Positions 1-7,362 are shown, counted from the first letter of the stretch. The stretch: 16,114 bases of DNA from an uncultured Eubacteriales bacterium (GCA_900555065.1 USJY01000004.1:1-16114), one strand, 5' to 3'. Made by a program: numbers and translations. The notes: generated by a model not told the origin, from the letters alone.

Positions 1-695
1 TTCGGCACGAACCCCGCGCCTATGCCCATCAGCCCGTGCGGGCCGGGCTTGCCGCCCGAAAGCACAGCGGACCCGGCCGGCTCCACCGCGACGATCCGCA
101 CGCCCGGTTTTTTCTCCTTGAGATAGCCGCCCACGCCGGTAATCGTGCCGCCCGTGCCTACGCCGGCCACAAAACAGTCGACTTCGCCGCCCGTCTGCGT
201 CCATATTTCAGGCGCGGTTGTCTTGCGGTGCGCCGCCGGGTTGGCGGGATTGACGAACTGTCCGGCAAGAATCGCTCCCGCCGTCTCCGCCAGAAGCTGT
301 TCCGCCTTTGCGATCGCGCCGCCCATTCCCTCTTCGGCCGGGGTGAGGACAAGCTGCGCGCCAAGCGCCCGCAAAAGCGCGCGCCGCTCCACGCTCATGC
401 TCTCCGGCATGGTTAGAATGAGCCGGTAGCCCCGGAGCGCGCAGACGAGCGCGAGCCCGACGCCGGTGTTGCCGCTTGTCGGCTCGATCACCGTACCGCC
501 CGGTTTGAGCCTGCCGCTGCGCTCCGCGTCCTCAATCAGCTCGCGCGCGACCCTATCCTTCACACTGCCCGCCGCATTAAAGCATTCGGCTTTTGCAAGC
601 AGGCGCGCTTTCAGGCCATATTCACGGGCGAACCTTGCAAGCTCCACAAGCGGCGTGTTCCCGATCAGTTGGGACAAATCCGATGCGATCGCCAT
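1..695 (-). CDS. cysK: Cysteine synthase (O-acetylserine sulfhydrylase), C-terminal part missing
   Basis: PLP enzyme of the cysteine synthase family, expected to make L-cysteine from O-acetylserine and sulfide in the cytoplasm. Seen: the N-terminal [10 protein letters not shown] motif (residues 10-19), the PLP-lysine context AAGSVKDR with Lys46, the substrate loop TSGNTG (73-78), and the glycine-rich phosphate-binding loop GVGTGGT (178-184). About 231 codons are present, and the frame runs off the window start; the family is usually near 300 residues. The ATG at 695 is preceded by AGAAGGTG on the minus strand (711-704), a good ribosome site 8 bases away. The start lies only ~27 bases from the 3' end of rnpB, with no terminator or convincing promoter between them, so the gene may be read from the rnpB promoter. 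The family is certain; cysK rather than cysM or a cystathionine beta-synthase-like paralogue is the likely but unproven choice. Confidence 0.93.
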   Translation of the reverse strand, partial: MAIASDLSQLIGNTPLVELARFAREYGLKARLLAKAECFNAAGSVKDRVARELIEDAERSGRLKPGGTVIEPTSGNTGVGLALVCALRGYRLILTMPESMSVERRALLRALGAQLVLTPAEEGMGGAIAKAEQLLAETAGAILAGQFVNPANPAAHRKTTAPEIWTQTGGEVDCFVAGVGTGGTITGVGGYLKEKKPGVRIVAVEPAGSAVLSGGKPGPHGLMGIGAGFVP

Positions 696-721
696 TCTCT
701 ATACACCTTCTTATACAAAAT

Positions 722-1073
722 CAGGAGAGCAGACCTGTAAGCCGGGTTCTGTGAAACGACAGCCATCTATCTGGGATGCGCGTTGCCGCGCACCTCTAGC
801 CACCTCTGGGACGGCCGGGCCGGCCTGTACGTCCCATATGCGGTGTTGCTCCGGATAGGGTTTACAAAACTGTTTTGTCTCCAAAACATTGGTGGGCTCT
901 TACCCCGCCCTTTCATCCTTACCCGGCAAAGCCGGGCGGTTTGCTTTCTGTTGCACTTTCCCTAAAGTCGCCTTCGGCGGACGTTATCCGCTATCCTCGC
1001 CCTGCGGAGCCCGGACTTTCCTCAGCGCACGGCCTTTCGGCGTGTGCGCCGCAGCTGCCCAGTCTGCTCTCTG
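722..1073 (-). ncRNA. rnpB: RNase P RNA, bacterial type A
   Basis: Catalytic RNA of ribonuclease P, which removes 5' leaders from pre-tRNAs. On the minus strand the RNA opens with GAGAGCAGAC (1071-1062) and closes with GTCTGCTCTC (734-725). These are perfectly complementary and form helix P1. Conserved cores are present: GAGGAAAGTCCGGGCTC near the 5' end (around 1023-1006), the GGGTAAGAGCCCACC-like P15 region (about 890-905), the AGATAGATGGCTGTC segment (about 760-775), and ACAGAACCCGGCTTACAGG at the 3' end. Length (~350 nt) and element order fit the ancestral type A, not the type B of Bacillus. A strong promoter sits at 1106-1078. No U-tract follows P1, so the 3' end is probably made by processing. 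Ends are accurate to a few bases. Confidence 0.96.
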
Positions 1074-1077
1074 TCCT

Positions 1078-1106
1078 ATTGTAATACAAGCGCGGCCCCA
1101 TTTCAA
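1078..1106 (-). promoter_or_regulatory. Vegetative (sigma-A type) promoter of rnpB
   Basis: On the minus strand a -35 TTGAAA (1106-1101) is followed by a 17-base spacer and a -10 TACAAT (1083-1078). The predicted start, ~6-8 bases on, falls at about 1071, exactly where the RNase P helix P1 begins. This agreement makes the call strong. Confidence 0.88.
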
Positions 1107-1126
1107 GAAAAATATCCTGGAACCGA

Positions 1127-1155
1127 TTGATATTACAGGAAAATGCAAGTATAAT
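1127..1155 (+). promoter_or_regulatory. Vegetative (sigma-A type) promoter of the murD operon
   Basis: -35 TTGATA (1127-1132), 17-base spacer, perfect -10 TATAAT (1150-1155). Transcription would start near 1162, giving a leader of about 19 bases that holds the murD ribosome site. It is back-to-back with the rnpB promoter; the two -35 boxes are 20 bases apart. Confidence 0.85.
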
Positions 1156-1180
1156 GTAATGAAAGAAAGAGGTGGATTTC

Positions 1181-2566
1181 ATGTCACACACCTTGCAGAC
1201 ATTATACAACAGGATACATGGGAAGCGCATTTCCGTCATTGGCATTGGCGTAAGCAATACGCCGCTTATCAAGCTTCTCGCCGACGGCGCGGTTGTCACC
1301 GCGCGCGACCGCAACGAAAATGCGCTGGACGGGGAACGCGGTCAGGCGCTCGCGGCACTGGGCGTAAAGTCCGTGCTCGGCGAGAACTACCTTGCGGGCA
1401 TGGAGGACGACGAGATCATCTTCCGCACGCCCGGCCTTCGGTATGACGTCCCGGCCCTGGCGGCGGCGCGCGCCCGCGGCGCCGTCGTCACAAGCGAAAT
1501 GGAACTGTTCTTTGAGCTGTGCCCCTGCCCGATCTTCGGCGTGACCGGCTCGGACGGCAAGACGACGACGACCACTCTCGTCTACGAAATGCTTTCCGCG
1601 CAGGGTTTTCGCTGTCATAAGGGCGGGAACATAGGCGCGCCGCTGCTGCCTGAGATCGCGAATATCACCCCGACCGATATCGCCGTTGTAGAGCTTTCCA
1701 GCTTCCAGTTGCACGATATGCGCTGTTCGCCCGATGTGGCGGTCATCACCAACCTTTCCCCCAACCATCTGGATTATCATAAAGACATGCAGGAGTACGT
1801 GGACGCGAAAAAGAACATATTCCTGCACCAAAACCCCAACAACCGGCTCGTGTATAACTACGATAACCCCATCAGCCGCGAACTGATCGCCGCGAGCGGC
1901 CGCGAGGCCGTGCCGTTTTCGATCAGCGGACAGGCCGACCACGGCGTATTGCTGCGCGGCCGCGTCATTCACTATGTGGACGGCGAGCGCGACGAACCTG
2001 TGCTCGACATAGGGGATATCCGGATCCCCGGCCGGCACAATGTGGAAAATTACATGGCCGCCATCGGCGCGGTGATGGATTATGTGGATGTGGAGCGCAT
2101 CGAACAGGTCGCACGCACCTTCGGCGGCGTGGAGCACCGCATCGAACTTGTGCGCACGCTCGACGGGGTGCGCTACTATAACGACAGCATCGCCTCGTCG
2201 CCGACGCGGGCGATGGCGGGGCTCAACTCCTTCGATGCGCCGCTGACGCTGATTGCGGGCGGCTATGATAAAAACCTCGACTATACCGCGTTCGGCCGGC
2301 TGGTGAACAGGCGCGTGAAGAAGCTGGTGCTGGTCGGCAAATCCTCCGGAAAGATATTCGACGCGGTCGTGCATGCGGATAACTACGACCCAGACGCGCT
2401 CGACATCGTCCTGTGCAGCAATTTTGAACAGGCCGTGCGCACTGCTGCGGCGGGCGCGCATAGCGGTGACGTGGTGATATTGTCGCCGGCCAGCGCATCG
2501 TTTGACCAGTTCCGGAACTTCGCGGAGCGCGGCGAGGCTTTTCGGCGGATCGTCAACGCGCTGTAG
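1181..2566 (+). CDS. murD: UDP-N-acetylmuramoyl-L-alanine--D-glutamate ligase
   Basis: ATP-dependent Mur ligase that adds D-glutamate to UDP-MurNAc-L-Ala in cytoplasmic peptidoglycan precursor synthesis. Seen in the 461-residue product: an N-terminal Rossmann-like GIGVSNTPLIKLL segment (~21-33), the Mur-ligase P-loop GVTGSDGKTTTT (120-131), ELSSFQL (171-177), TNLSPNHLDYH (190-200), the HNVEN motif (287-290), EHRIE (318-322) with NDS (334-336), IAGGYDKNLDY (358-368) and SPASASFDQF (435-444). This order and length fit MurD. The start is placed at ATG 1181 because AGAAAGAGGTGG ends about 6 bases upstream; an in-frame GTG at 1172 lies inside that ribosome site. It is first in an operon and outside a dcw cluster as far as visible: its downstream neighbours are not other mur or fts genes. 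Confidence 0.97.
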   Translation: MSHTLQTLYNRIHGKRISVIGIGVSNTPLIKLLADGAVVTARDRNENALDGERGQALAALGVKSVLGENYLAGMEDDEIIFRTPGLRYDVPALAAARARGAVVTSEMELFFELCPCPIFGVTGSDGKTTTTTLVYEMLSAQGFRCHKGGNIGAPLLPEIANITPTDIAVVELSSFQLHDMRCSPDVAVITNLSPNHLDYHKDMQEYVDAKKNIFLHQNPNNRLVYNYDNPISRELIAASGREAVPFSISGQADHGVLLRGRVIHYVDGERDEPVLDIGDIRIPGRHNVENYMAAIGAVMDYVDVERIEQVARTFGGVEHRIELVRTLDGVRYYNDSIASSPTRAMAGLNSFDAPLTLIAGGYDKNLDYTAFGRLVNRRVKKLVLVGKSSGKIFDAVVHADNYDPDALDIVLCSNFEQAVRTAAAGAHSGDVVILSPASASFDQFRNFAERGEAFRRIVNAL

Positions 2567-2572
2567 CACGCC

Positions 2573-3316
2573 ATGATCCGGAGAGCAGACGACATAAAAG
2601 GGCTGGCCGCACAGTTGGATGCGCAGCCCTTTTCCAATATCTACGCGCTTGCCGCGCTCGCGGGATATCCGGCGGACGACAGGTTTTACCGCGCCTACGC
2701 CGCCGGCCCGGGCGCGCTCGTGCTCTGCGGCGGCACGGCCTATCCGTTTCTTCCGCCGGGCGCTCCGGCGGAGGAGGCGGCCCGGTTTTTGCAGATGCAG
2801 AACGCGCGCTGCGCCGTGGGGGACGAGCAGACGGTTCGCGCCCTTGCCGCATATATGCCCGGCGCGTGTATCGAGACAAGCCGTATGCTGGTCCTGCATG
2901 GTCCGGCCCCGTCCGGCACGTTACGGGCGCGGCTGTGCGGCCGGGATGCGGAGGCGCAGGTCTACGGCCTGCTCCGCGCCTGTTATGGCGGCCTTCCGGA
3001 TTTTCAGGAGTATATGGACGCCAAGGACCAGCGGCGCTACTATCTCGGCGGGCGGACCGCCGTGTGCGAACTCGACGGGCGGGTCGTCGCCGCGGGCGCC
3101 ATTCTGTGCGCGACGGACAGGGCCGCGCTTGTCGGCGCGCTCGCCTGTGCGCCGCAATACCGGGGCAGGGGCTGCGCGCGCGCCGTGGTGCGCGCGCTGT
3201 ACGATGCGGCCGGCGGCCGCGCGCTGTGCCTGCTCGCCGGACAGGCTTTGCTGCCGTTCTATGCCCGATTGGGATTTCAGGATCTGTGCGCTATGGCGCA
3301 GCTTAGAATAGAGTGA
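2573..3316 (+). CDS. GNAT-family N-acetyltransferase
   Basis: Predicted acetyl-CoA-dependent N-acyltransferase of unknown substrate, 247 residues. The acetyl-CoA-binding motif is in the C-terminal half: a strand ALVGALACAP (185-194) followed by QYRGRGCARAVVRALYD (195-211), with the R-G-x-G pyrophosphate loop. A typical closing segment FYARLGFQDL (229-238) follows. The N-terminal ~115 residues are Ala- and Pro-rich and show no motif I recognise; they may be a second, degenerate GNAT-like half. The ATG lies 6 bases after the murD stop with no strong ribosome site, which suggests translational coupling. Its stop overlaps an in-frame GTG of the next gene. Position in the murD operon does not by itself imply a cell-wall role. 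Confidence 0.82.
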   Translation: MIRRADDIKGLAAQLDAQPFSNIYALAALAGYPADDRFYRAYAAGPGALVLCGGTAYPFLPPGAPAEEAARFLQMQNARCAVGDEQTVRALAAYMPGACIETSRMLVLHGPAPSGTLRARLCGRDAEAQVYGLLRACYGGLPDFQEYMDAKDQRRYYLGGRTAVCELDGRVVAAGAILCATDRAALVGALACAPQYRGRGCARAVVRALYDAAGGRALCLLAGQALLPFYARLGFQDLCAMAQLRIE

Positions 3317-3327
3317 GGGATCAGTTT

Positions 3328-4566
3328 ATGTTTTCACAACAGGTACAAGAGCTATCTGAACAGGCGAAAGCCGCGTTAAAAGACGTGTTTGCGGCGCTGG
3401 AGCGCACGGCGGAGGCCAACCAGTTCCGGGTCATGCGCGCGTTTGCGGACAACCGGGTATCCGACGCCGACTTTGCAGGCACGACCGGCTACGGCTACAA
3501 TGACCGGGGCCGGGATACGCTGGACAGGGTTCTGGCCGGCTGCTTTGGCTGCGAGGCGGCGCTTGTGCGCCACAACTTCGTCTCCGGCACCCACGCCCTG
3601 ACCGTCGCGCTGTTCGCCCTGCTTCGGCCGGGCGATACGCTCCTGTCCGCGACCGGCCGGCCCTATGATACGCTTGAGCAGGTCATCGGCATTGCGGAAG
3701 GCGGCGGCGGTTCGCTCGCCGAGTTCGGCGTCCGCTACAGGGACGTCCCATTGCGCGACGGGCGCGAAATCGACTACACCGCGCTGGAAAGCGCGCTGCA
3801 GGCGCGGCCCAAGGTGGTGTATGCCCAGCGCTCGCGCGGCTATGGGGAGCGGGAGGGCCTTTCCTGCGCCCAGCTTTGCGAGCTGTACGCCTTTGTAAAG
3901 CGCGTTTCTCCGGCGTCTTACGTCGTGGTGGACAACTGCTACGGCGAATTTCTGGAGACGTCTGAACCCAAAGCCGACCTGCTCGTCGGCTCGTTTATCA
4001 AAAACCCCGGCGGCGGGCTTGCGGATACGGGCGGGTATATCGCGGGCAGCGCGGCGTGCGTGGAACTTGCGGCGTGCCGCCTGACAAGCCCGGGAATCGG
4101 CGGCGAGATGGGCGCGACGCTCGACCAGACGAAAAAGATGCTCCGGGGTCTGTTCTATGCGCCGCATACCGTGCTGCAGGCGCTCAAGACGGCGGCTTTC
4201 GCCGCCTATGTCCTGGAAAGGCTCGGCTTCGAGGTGTCGCCCGGCCCGTTTGCGCGGCGGCTGGACCTTGTGCAGTCGATTCATTTCCGCAGTGAACGCA
4301 AGCTCGTCGCTTTCTGCCGCGGCATTCAGGCCGGGTCTCCGGTGGACGCGTTCGCCGTCCCCGAGCCGTGGGACATGCCCGGCTATCAGCACAAAGTCAT
4401 AATGGCGGCGGGGACGTTTACCCAGGGCGCGTCCATTGAACTGTCGGCGGACGCGCCGATCCGCGAGCCGTACACCCTGTATCTGCAGGGCGGCCTCACC
4501 TTTGAAAGCGGGGTTTGGGGCGTTCTGCACGGCGTGGAGCAGCTGCTTGCGGAAACGGGCTGCTGA
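3328..4566 (+). CDS. ynbB: PLP-dependent lyase, methionine gamma-lyase-like (YnbB/'aluminium resistance' family)
   Basis: Fold-type I PLP protein, 412 residues, of the Met_gamma_lyase family (Bacillus YnbB), whose cellular reaction is not settled. Seen: GTTGYGYNDRGRDTLDRV (51-68), NFVSGTHALTVALFALLRPGD (83-103) for PLP-phosphate contact, SATGRPYDTLE (107-117), the PLP-ring aspartate in VVVDNCYGEF (199-208, Asp202), and the internal aldimine lysine in SFIKNPGGGLADTGGYIAG (222-240, Lys225). The preferred start is ATG 3328, with AGGGA 8 bases upstream. An in-frame GTG at 3313 overlaps the preceding stop as GTGA and would add five residues. Third gene of the murD operon. The family is clear; a methionine-degrading role is not shown by the sequence. 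Confidence 0.9.
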   Translation: MFSQQVQELSEQAKAALKDVFAALERTAEANQFRVMRAFADNRVSDADFAGTTGYGYNDRGRDTLDRVLAGCFGCEAALVRHNFVSGTHALTVALFALLRPGDTLLSATGRPYDTLEQVIGIAEGGGGSLAEFGVRYRDVPLRDGREIDYTALESALQARPKVVYAQRSRGYGEREGLSCAQLCELYAFVKRVSPASYVVVDNCYGEFLETSEPKADLLVGSFIKNPGGGLADTGGYIAGSAACVELAACRLTSPGIGGEMGATLDQTKKMLRGLFYAPHTVLQALKTAAFAAYVLERLGFEVSPGPFARRLDLVQSIHFRSERKLVAFCRGIQAGSPVDAFAVPEPWDMPGYQHKVIMAAGTFTQGASIELSADAPIREPYTLYLQGGLTFESGVWGVLHGVEQLLAETGC

Positions 4567-4572
4567 TCGGCC

Positions 4573-5135
4573 ATGGCAAGGAAGATCCTGTTTGACAGGC
4601 AAAGCGTCTGCATACAACCTCTGCGCGCGCTGATAGAGTCGCAGACGCACCGGACGCTCGTCGCCTGGGCGCTGGACTGCGCCGCGTTGTACGTCGATTT
4701 TTTCGAAGCGCGCCGTCCGGCCGATTCCCGGCCGCGCCAGGCGCTTGCGCGCGCCGGCGCCTGGGCCCGCGGCGAAATCAAAATGCCCGAAGCGAAAAAG
4801 GCGATTCTCGCCGCGCACGCGGCCGGGGCGCAGGCGGAGGATCCGGCGGCCGAGGCCGCTGCCCGCGCCGTTGCACAGGCCGCGAGCACTGTGCATGTGG
4901 AGACGCGCTGGGCCTTGCCTTTTACGGCCTGACTGCGCTCGTGCTGGAAGCGGGGCCGCAGGCGGCTCAAACAGCGGTTGAAATGGAGCTGGATCGTCTG
5001 TACGGCAGGCTTTTGTACTGGCGGGACAATATCGGCGCGGATCCCCGCCCATGGGCCGCGTTTTTGCTGCGCGACGCGCCGAATAAGGAGCGCCTTCTGC
5101 ATGAAAAACAGCGCGCCGGAACAACGCGGCCATAG
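4573..5135 (+). pseudogene. Frameshifted gene of the 'putative immunity protein' (Imm-5-like) family
   Basis: The first frame starts at ATG 4573, 7 bases after ynbB, and encodes MARKILFDRQSVCIQPLRAL and onward. It contains a WARGEIKMPEAKKAILAAH segment and ends its family-like stretch at TVHVET near 4900-4905. It then runs into a stop at 4930-4932 after the nonsense tail RWALPFTA. The next frame resumes the expected sequence at 4905 (ALGLAFYGLTALVLEAG...) and continues to a stop at 5133-5135 with no start codon of its own. Joined, the product would be about 188 residues. The junction fits loss of four bases from a tandem ACGCACGC. From memory of the family, the segment normally reads HVETHALG, so a His codon plus one base is missing. 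The function is unknown: 'immunity' is a database-style name, and no toxin gene is adjacent. A sequencing or assembly error is possible. Confidence 0.78.
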
Positions 5136-5324
5136 AGAATCATGCGCGGCAGGCGGAAACTTGTCTGGAGTAACGCATAAAGAGAAAGCATGAAATAATT
5201 TTCCCCGTATCGGCGGATGAAAATTGGCGGCTCAGTACATTGCAATGCCGCCCATTGCAATAAAAGTCGCGCGGCGCCCGCACGTTCAAGCGATTACGAC
5301 CGGGTTGTCCTGCGATAAACGGTG
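5136..5324. other. Gene-free stretch between the immunity-like gene and the operon terminator
   Basis: With the terminator and spoVAC promoter that follow, this makes a gap of about 345 bases without a credible coding region. It is less G+C-rich than the flanking genes in places. The only clear structure before the terminator is the hairpin at 5240-5260. Confidence 0.6.
5240..5260. repeat. Perfect 8-bp inverted repeat
   Basis: TTGCAATG (5240-5247), five-base spacer CCGCC, then CATTGCAA (5253-5260). No U-tract follows on either strand, so it is not an evident terminator. It could be an mRNA hairpin in the 3' trailer of the murD operon or a dyad operator; no regulator is implied by the sequence. 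Confidence 0.45.
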
Positions 5325-5377
5325 GCAAAGGCCGGGGTGTTTTTTACGCCCCGGCCTTTGCATATCTGTTTTTTCAT
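5325..5377 (+). terminator. Intrinsic terminator of the murD operon
   Basis: Perfect 13-bp arms GCAAAGGCCGGGG (5325-5337) and CCCCGGCCTTTGC (5349-5361). Three inner pairs including one G-U extend the stem to 16 bp around a TTTTT loop. A T-rich stretch (ATATCTGTTTTTTC) follows. The stem is very strong, but the T-run starts a few bases late. Confidence 0.85.
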
Positions 5378-5419
5378 TCATTCCATGAAATTGTTTTTAC
5401 GCGGCAAATCCATGCCGCC

Positions 5420-5449
5420 GGTATAATTTTCAGGCTTCCATTCATACTA
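5420..5449 (+). promoter_or_regulatory. Sigma-G-type (forespore) promoter of the spoVA operon
   Basis: -35 GTATA (5421-5425, within GGTATAA), 17-base spacer, -10 CATACTA (5443-5449). This matches the Bacillus forespore sigma-G pattern (GHATR, ~17-18 bases, CATWHTA), and spoVA is a known sigma-G target in Bacillus. Transcription would begin near 5456, ~25 bases before the spoVAC ATG. Confidence 0.82.
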
Positions 5450-5480
5450 ATAGAGAAAATTTTTAATCAGGTGAAAAACT

Positions 5481-5930
5481 ATGAGTATGGATAAAAAGAA
5501 CTACCAGCAGATCGTAAAGCAGAAGACGCCGCCGTCCAAATCGCTTACGAACTGTTTGAAGGCCTTCGTTGTAGGCGGCCTGATCTGCGTGGTCGGCCAG
5601 TTCATATCAAACGGGCTGAAGTCGGCCGCGCTCAGTGAGGAAGCGGTTAAGGGCCTGACCTCCGCGTCCATGATTTTTCTCGGTTCCTTTTTCACGGCCA
5701 TCGGCGTTTACGATAAACTGGCCAAGCATGCGGGCGCGGGCACGCTTGTGCCCATCACAGGTTTTGCAAACTCCATCGTTTCGCCGGCCATGGAATTCAA
5801 GTCGGAGGGCCTGGTCCTGGGCGTCGGCGCAAAGATGTTCGTCATCGCCGGTCCGGTGCTCGTGTACGGTATCACGGCTTCGGTTCTGTACGGCGTGATC
5901 TACTACTTGATCAAGGTTTTGGGGGGTTGA
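5481..5930 (+). CDS. spoVAC: Stage V sporulation protein AC
   Basis: Inner-membrane protein of the SpoVA dipicolinic acid (DPA) channel. In Bacillus, SpoVAC behaves as a mechanosensitive channel in the spore membrane, loading DPA during sporulation and releasing it in germination. The 149-residue product begins with a charged Lys-rich segment including SMDKKNYQQIVKQKTPPSK, followed by hydrophobic spans at about 27-45, 62-78 and 110-147. Hallmark SpoVAC/AE-family residues are TAIGVYDKLAKHAGAGTLVP (72-91) and ITGFANSIVSPAMEFKSEG (92-110). The start at ATG 5481 is preceded by the weak site AGGTGA (5469-5474). It is first in a three-gene operon behind a sigma-G-type promoter and ends 4 bases before spoVAD. 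Confidence 0.97.
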   Translation: MSMDKKNYQQIVKQKTPPSKSLTNCLKAFVVGGLICVVGQFISNGLKSAALSEEAVKGLTSASMIFLGSFFTAIGVYDKLAKHAGAGTLVPITGFANSIVSPAMEFKSEGLVLGVGAKMFVIAGPVLVYGITASVLYGVIYYLIKVLGG

Positions 5931-5934
5931 GTCA

Positions 5935-6951
5935 ATGAGCAGAATCGGAGCGCATACCGTCCTTCTCGAAAGCCGCCCTTATATCCTCGCCTCGGCCGCG
6001 CTCGGCGGCTGCAAGGAGACGGAAGGTCCGCTCGGCGGCTGTTTTGACATTCAGCTCGACGACGACAAGTTCGGCGAGTCGTCCTGGGAGAAGGCCGAGA
6101 GCAAAATGCAGAAGGAAACCATCCACAAGCTGCTGCAGAAGGCGCAGCTCGCCCCGTCGGACGTACAGTATATCTTCGCGGGCGACCTGCTCAACCAGTG
6201 CATCAGCTCCAGCTTTGGCCTGCGCGATTTCGGCATCCCGTTTTTCGGGCTGTACGGCGCCTGCTCCACCATGGCGGAAGGCCTGTCTCTGGCAAGCATG
6301 ATAGTAGAGGGCGGGTTTGCAACCCGCTGTATCGCGCTGACTTCGTCGCATTTCGCGTCGGCGGAACGCCAGTTCCGCTTCCCAATGGAATACGGCGGCC
6401 AGCGCACGCCCAGCGCCCAGTGGACGGTGACCGGCTGCGGCGCTGTAGTCGTCACGTCTGAAAACAGCCCTGGCTGTCCGCGCGTCAATCATATTACGAC
6501 CGGCGTCATTGTAGACCTCGGCGTCAAGGACGCGAATAACATGGGCGCGGCCATGGCCCCGGCGGCCTGCGACACATTCAAAAACTTTTTTGAAGACACC
6601 GGCACGAAACCGGACGAATACGACCTGATCGTGACGGGCGACCTCGGTACAGTCGGCTACGACCTCATGCGCGACCTGGTCGGCCGCGAGGGATATAGCC
6701 TTGGCGAGAATTACAACGACTGCGGCCGGATGATTTTCGATCTTGAGAATCAGGATGTGCACGCAGGCGGCTCCGGCTGCGGTTGCGCCGCAAGCGTACT
6801 GGCCGGGCATATCCTGCCGCAGCTGCAAAAGGGGATTTTGAAAAACGTACTGTTCGCGGCGACCGGCGCGTTGATGAGCACGACCAGTTCCCAGCAGGGA
6901 GAGAGCATTCCCGGCATTTGCCACCTTGTGCATTTGACGGCCGACGCGTAA
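5935..6951 (+). CDS. spoVAD: Stage V sporulation protein AD
   Basis: Soluble, thiolase-fold protein that in Bacillus binds DPA on the outer face of the spore inner membrane and works with SpoVAC and SpoVAE. The 338-residue product has GGCFDIQLDDDKFGESSWEKAE (34-55), a thiolase-like FGLYGACSTMAEGLSLA segment (104-120) with Cys110, the DPA-cleft cysteine position reported for Bacillus SpoVAD, and SSHFASAERQFRFPMEYGGQR (137-157). The ending NVLFAATGALMSTTSSQQGESIPGICHLV is typical of the family. No signal peptide is visible. The ATG at 5935 follows a GGGGGG ribosome site (5921-5926), 4 bases after the spoVAC stop. Confidence 0.97.
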   Translation: MSRIGAHTVLLESRPYILASAALGGCKETEGPLGGCFDIQLDDDKFGESSWEKAESKMQKETIHKLLQKAQLAPSDVQYIFAGDLLNQCISSSFGLRDFGIPFFGLYGACSTMAEGLSLASMIVEGGFATRCIALTSSHFASAERQFRFPMEYGGQRTPSAQWTVTGCGAVVVTSENSPGCPRVNHITTGVIVDLGVKDANNMGAAMAPAACDTFKNFFEDTGTKPDEYDLIVTGDLGTVGYDLMRDLVGREGYSLGENYNDCGRMIFDLENQDVHAGGSGCGCAASVLAGHILPQLQKGILKNVLFAATGALMSTTSSQQGESIPGICHLVHLTADA

Positions 6952-6963
6952 GGAGGACGCTGT

Positions 6964-7317
6964 ATGGACTATATATACGCATTTATCACCGGCGGCGTAT
7001 TGTGCGTGATCGCACAGCTGCTGATCGACTATACCAAACTGACCCCGGCCCGTATCCTCGTAGCCTACGTCACATCGGGCGTTATCCTGACCGCTATCGG
7101 CGTATACGACAAAATCGTCGAGTTCGGCGGGGCGGGCGCGACGGTGCCCCTGACCGGGTTCGGGTACAGCCTGGCCACCGGCGTAAAAACCGCCATCGAC
7201 GAAGTGGGCGCGTTCGGCATACTCTCCGGCGGCGTGTCCGCCGCCGCAGCCGGGATCGCCGCCGTCATTGTATTCGGCTATATCTTCGCCCTGATCTTCA
7301 AGCCGGGCGCAAAATAA
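6964..7317 (+). CDS. spoVAE: Stage V sporulation protein AE (SpoVAEb type)
   Basis: Small inner-membrane component of the SpoVA DPA channel, 117 residues, nearly all hydrophobic, with about three to four membrane spans. It is a paralogue of SpoVAC: both share the block TAIGVYDK, then GAG, VP and TGF (here residues 41-68). It starts at ATG 6964 with a strong ribosome site AAGGAGG (6950-6956) overlapping the spoVAD stop. It ends the operon; a terminator lies ~50 bases downstream. The long SpoVAEa form and the spoVAA, AB, B and F genes are absent here, which matches the short spoVACDE operons of many Clostridia. Confidence 0.95.
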   Translation: MDYIYAFITGGVLCVIAQLLIDYTKLTPARILVAYVTSGVILTAIGVYDKIVEFGGAGATVPLTGFGYSLATGVKTAIDEVGAFGILSGGVSAAAAGIAAVIVFGYIFALIFKPGAK

Positions 7318-7362
7318 TTTGTAAGTATTTCATGAACTTGGCGAAAAACACCCGCTTTACGA

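Noticed and set aside
704..738. A separate cysK promoter using TATAAG (715-710, minus strand)
   Set aside because: The -35 position reads ACAGGT, and the implied start would fall in or next to the ribosome site.
1202..2899. 565-codon open frame on the minus strand, antisense to murD and the GNAT gene
   Set aside because: It mirrors the codon pattern of murD in G+C-rich DNA, is rich in His/Arg/Ala without domain motifs, and lacks a ribosome site; murD on the other strand is unambiguous.
4895..4935. Programmed ribosomal frameshift in the immunity-like gene
   Set aside because: No slippery heptamer or downstream pseudoknot is evident, and the junction lacks a codon plus one base relative to the expected HVETHALG, which fits a deletion better.
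3376..5133. 585-codon minus-strand open frame opposite ynbB and the immunity-like gene
   Set aside because: Composition (Arg/Ala-rich, no motifs) is that of an antisense shadow, and the plus strand has a clear PLP-enzyme gene with ribosome site.
5932..6933. 333-codon minus-strand open frame opposite spoVAD
   Set aside because: Shadow of spoVAD; no recognisable domain and no start signals.
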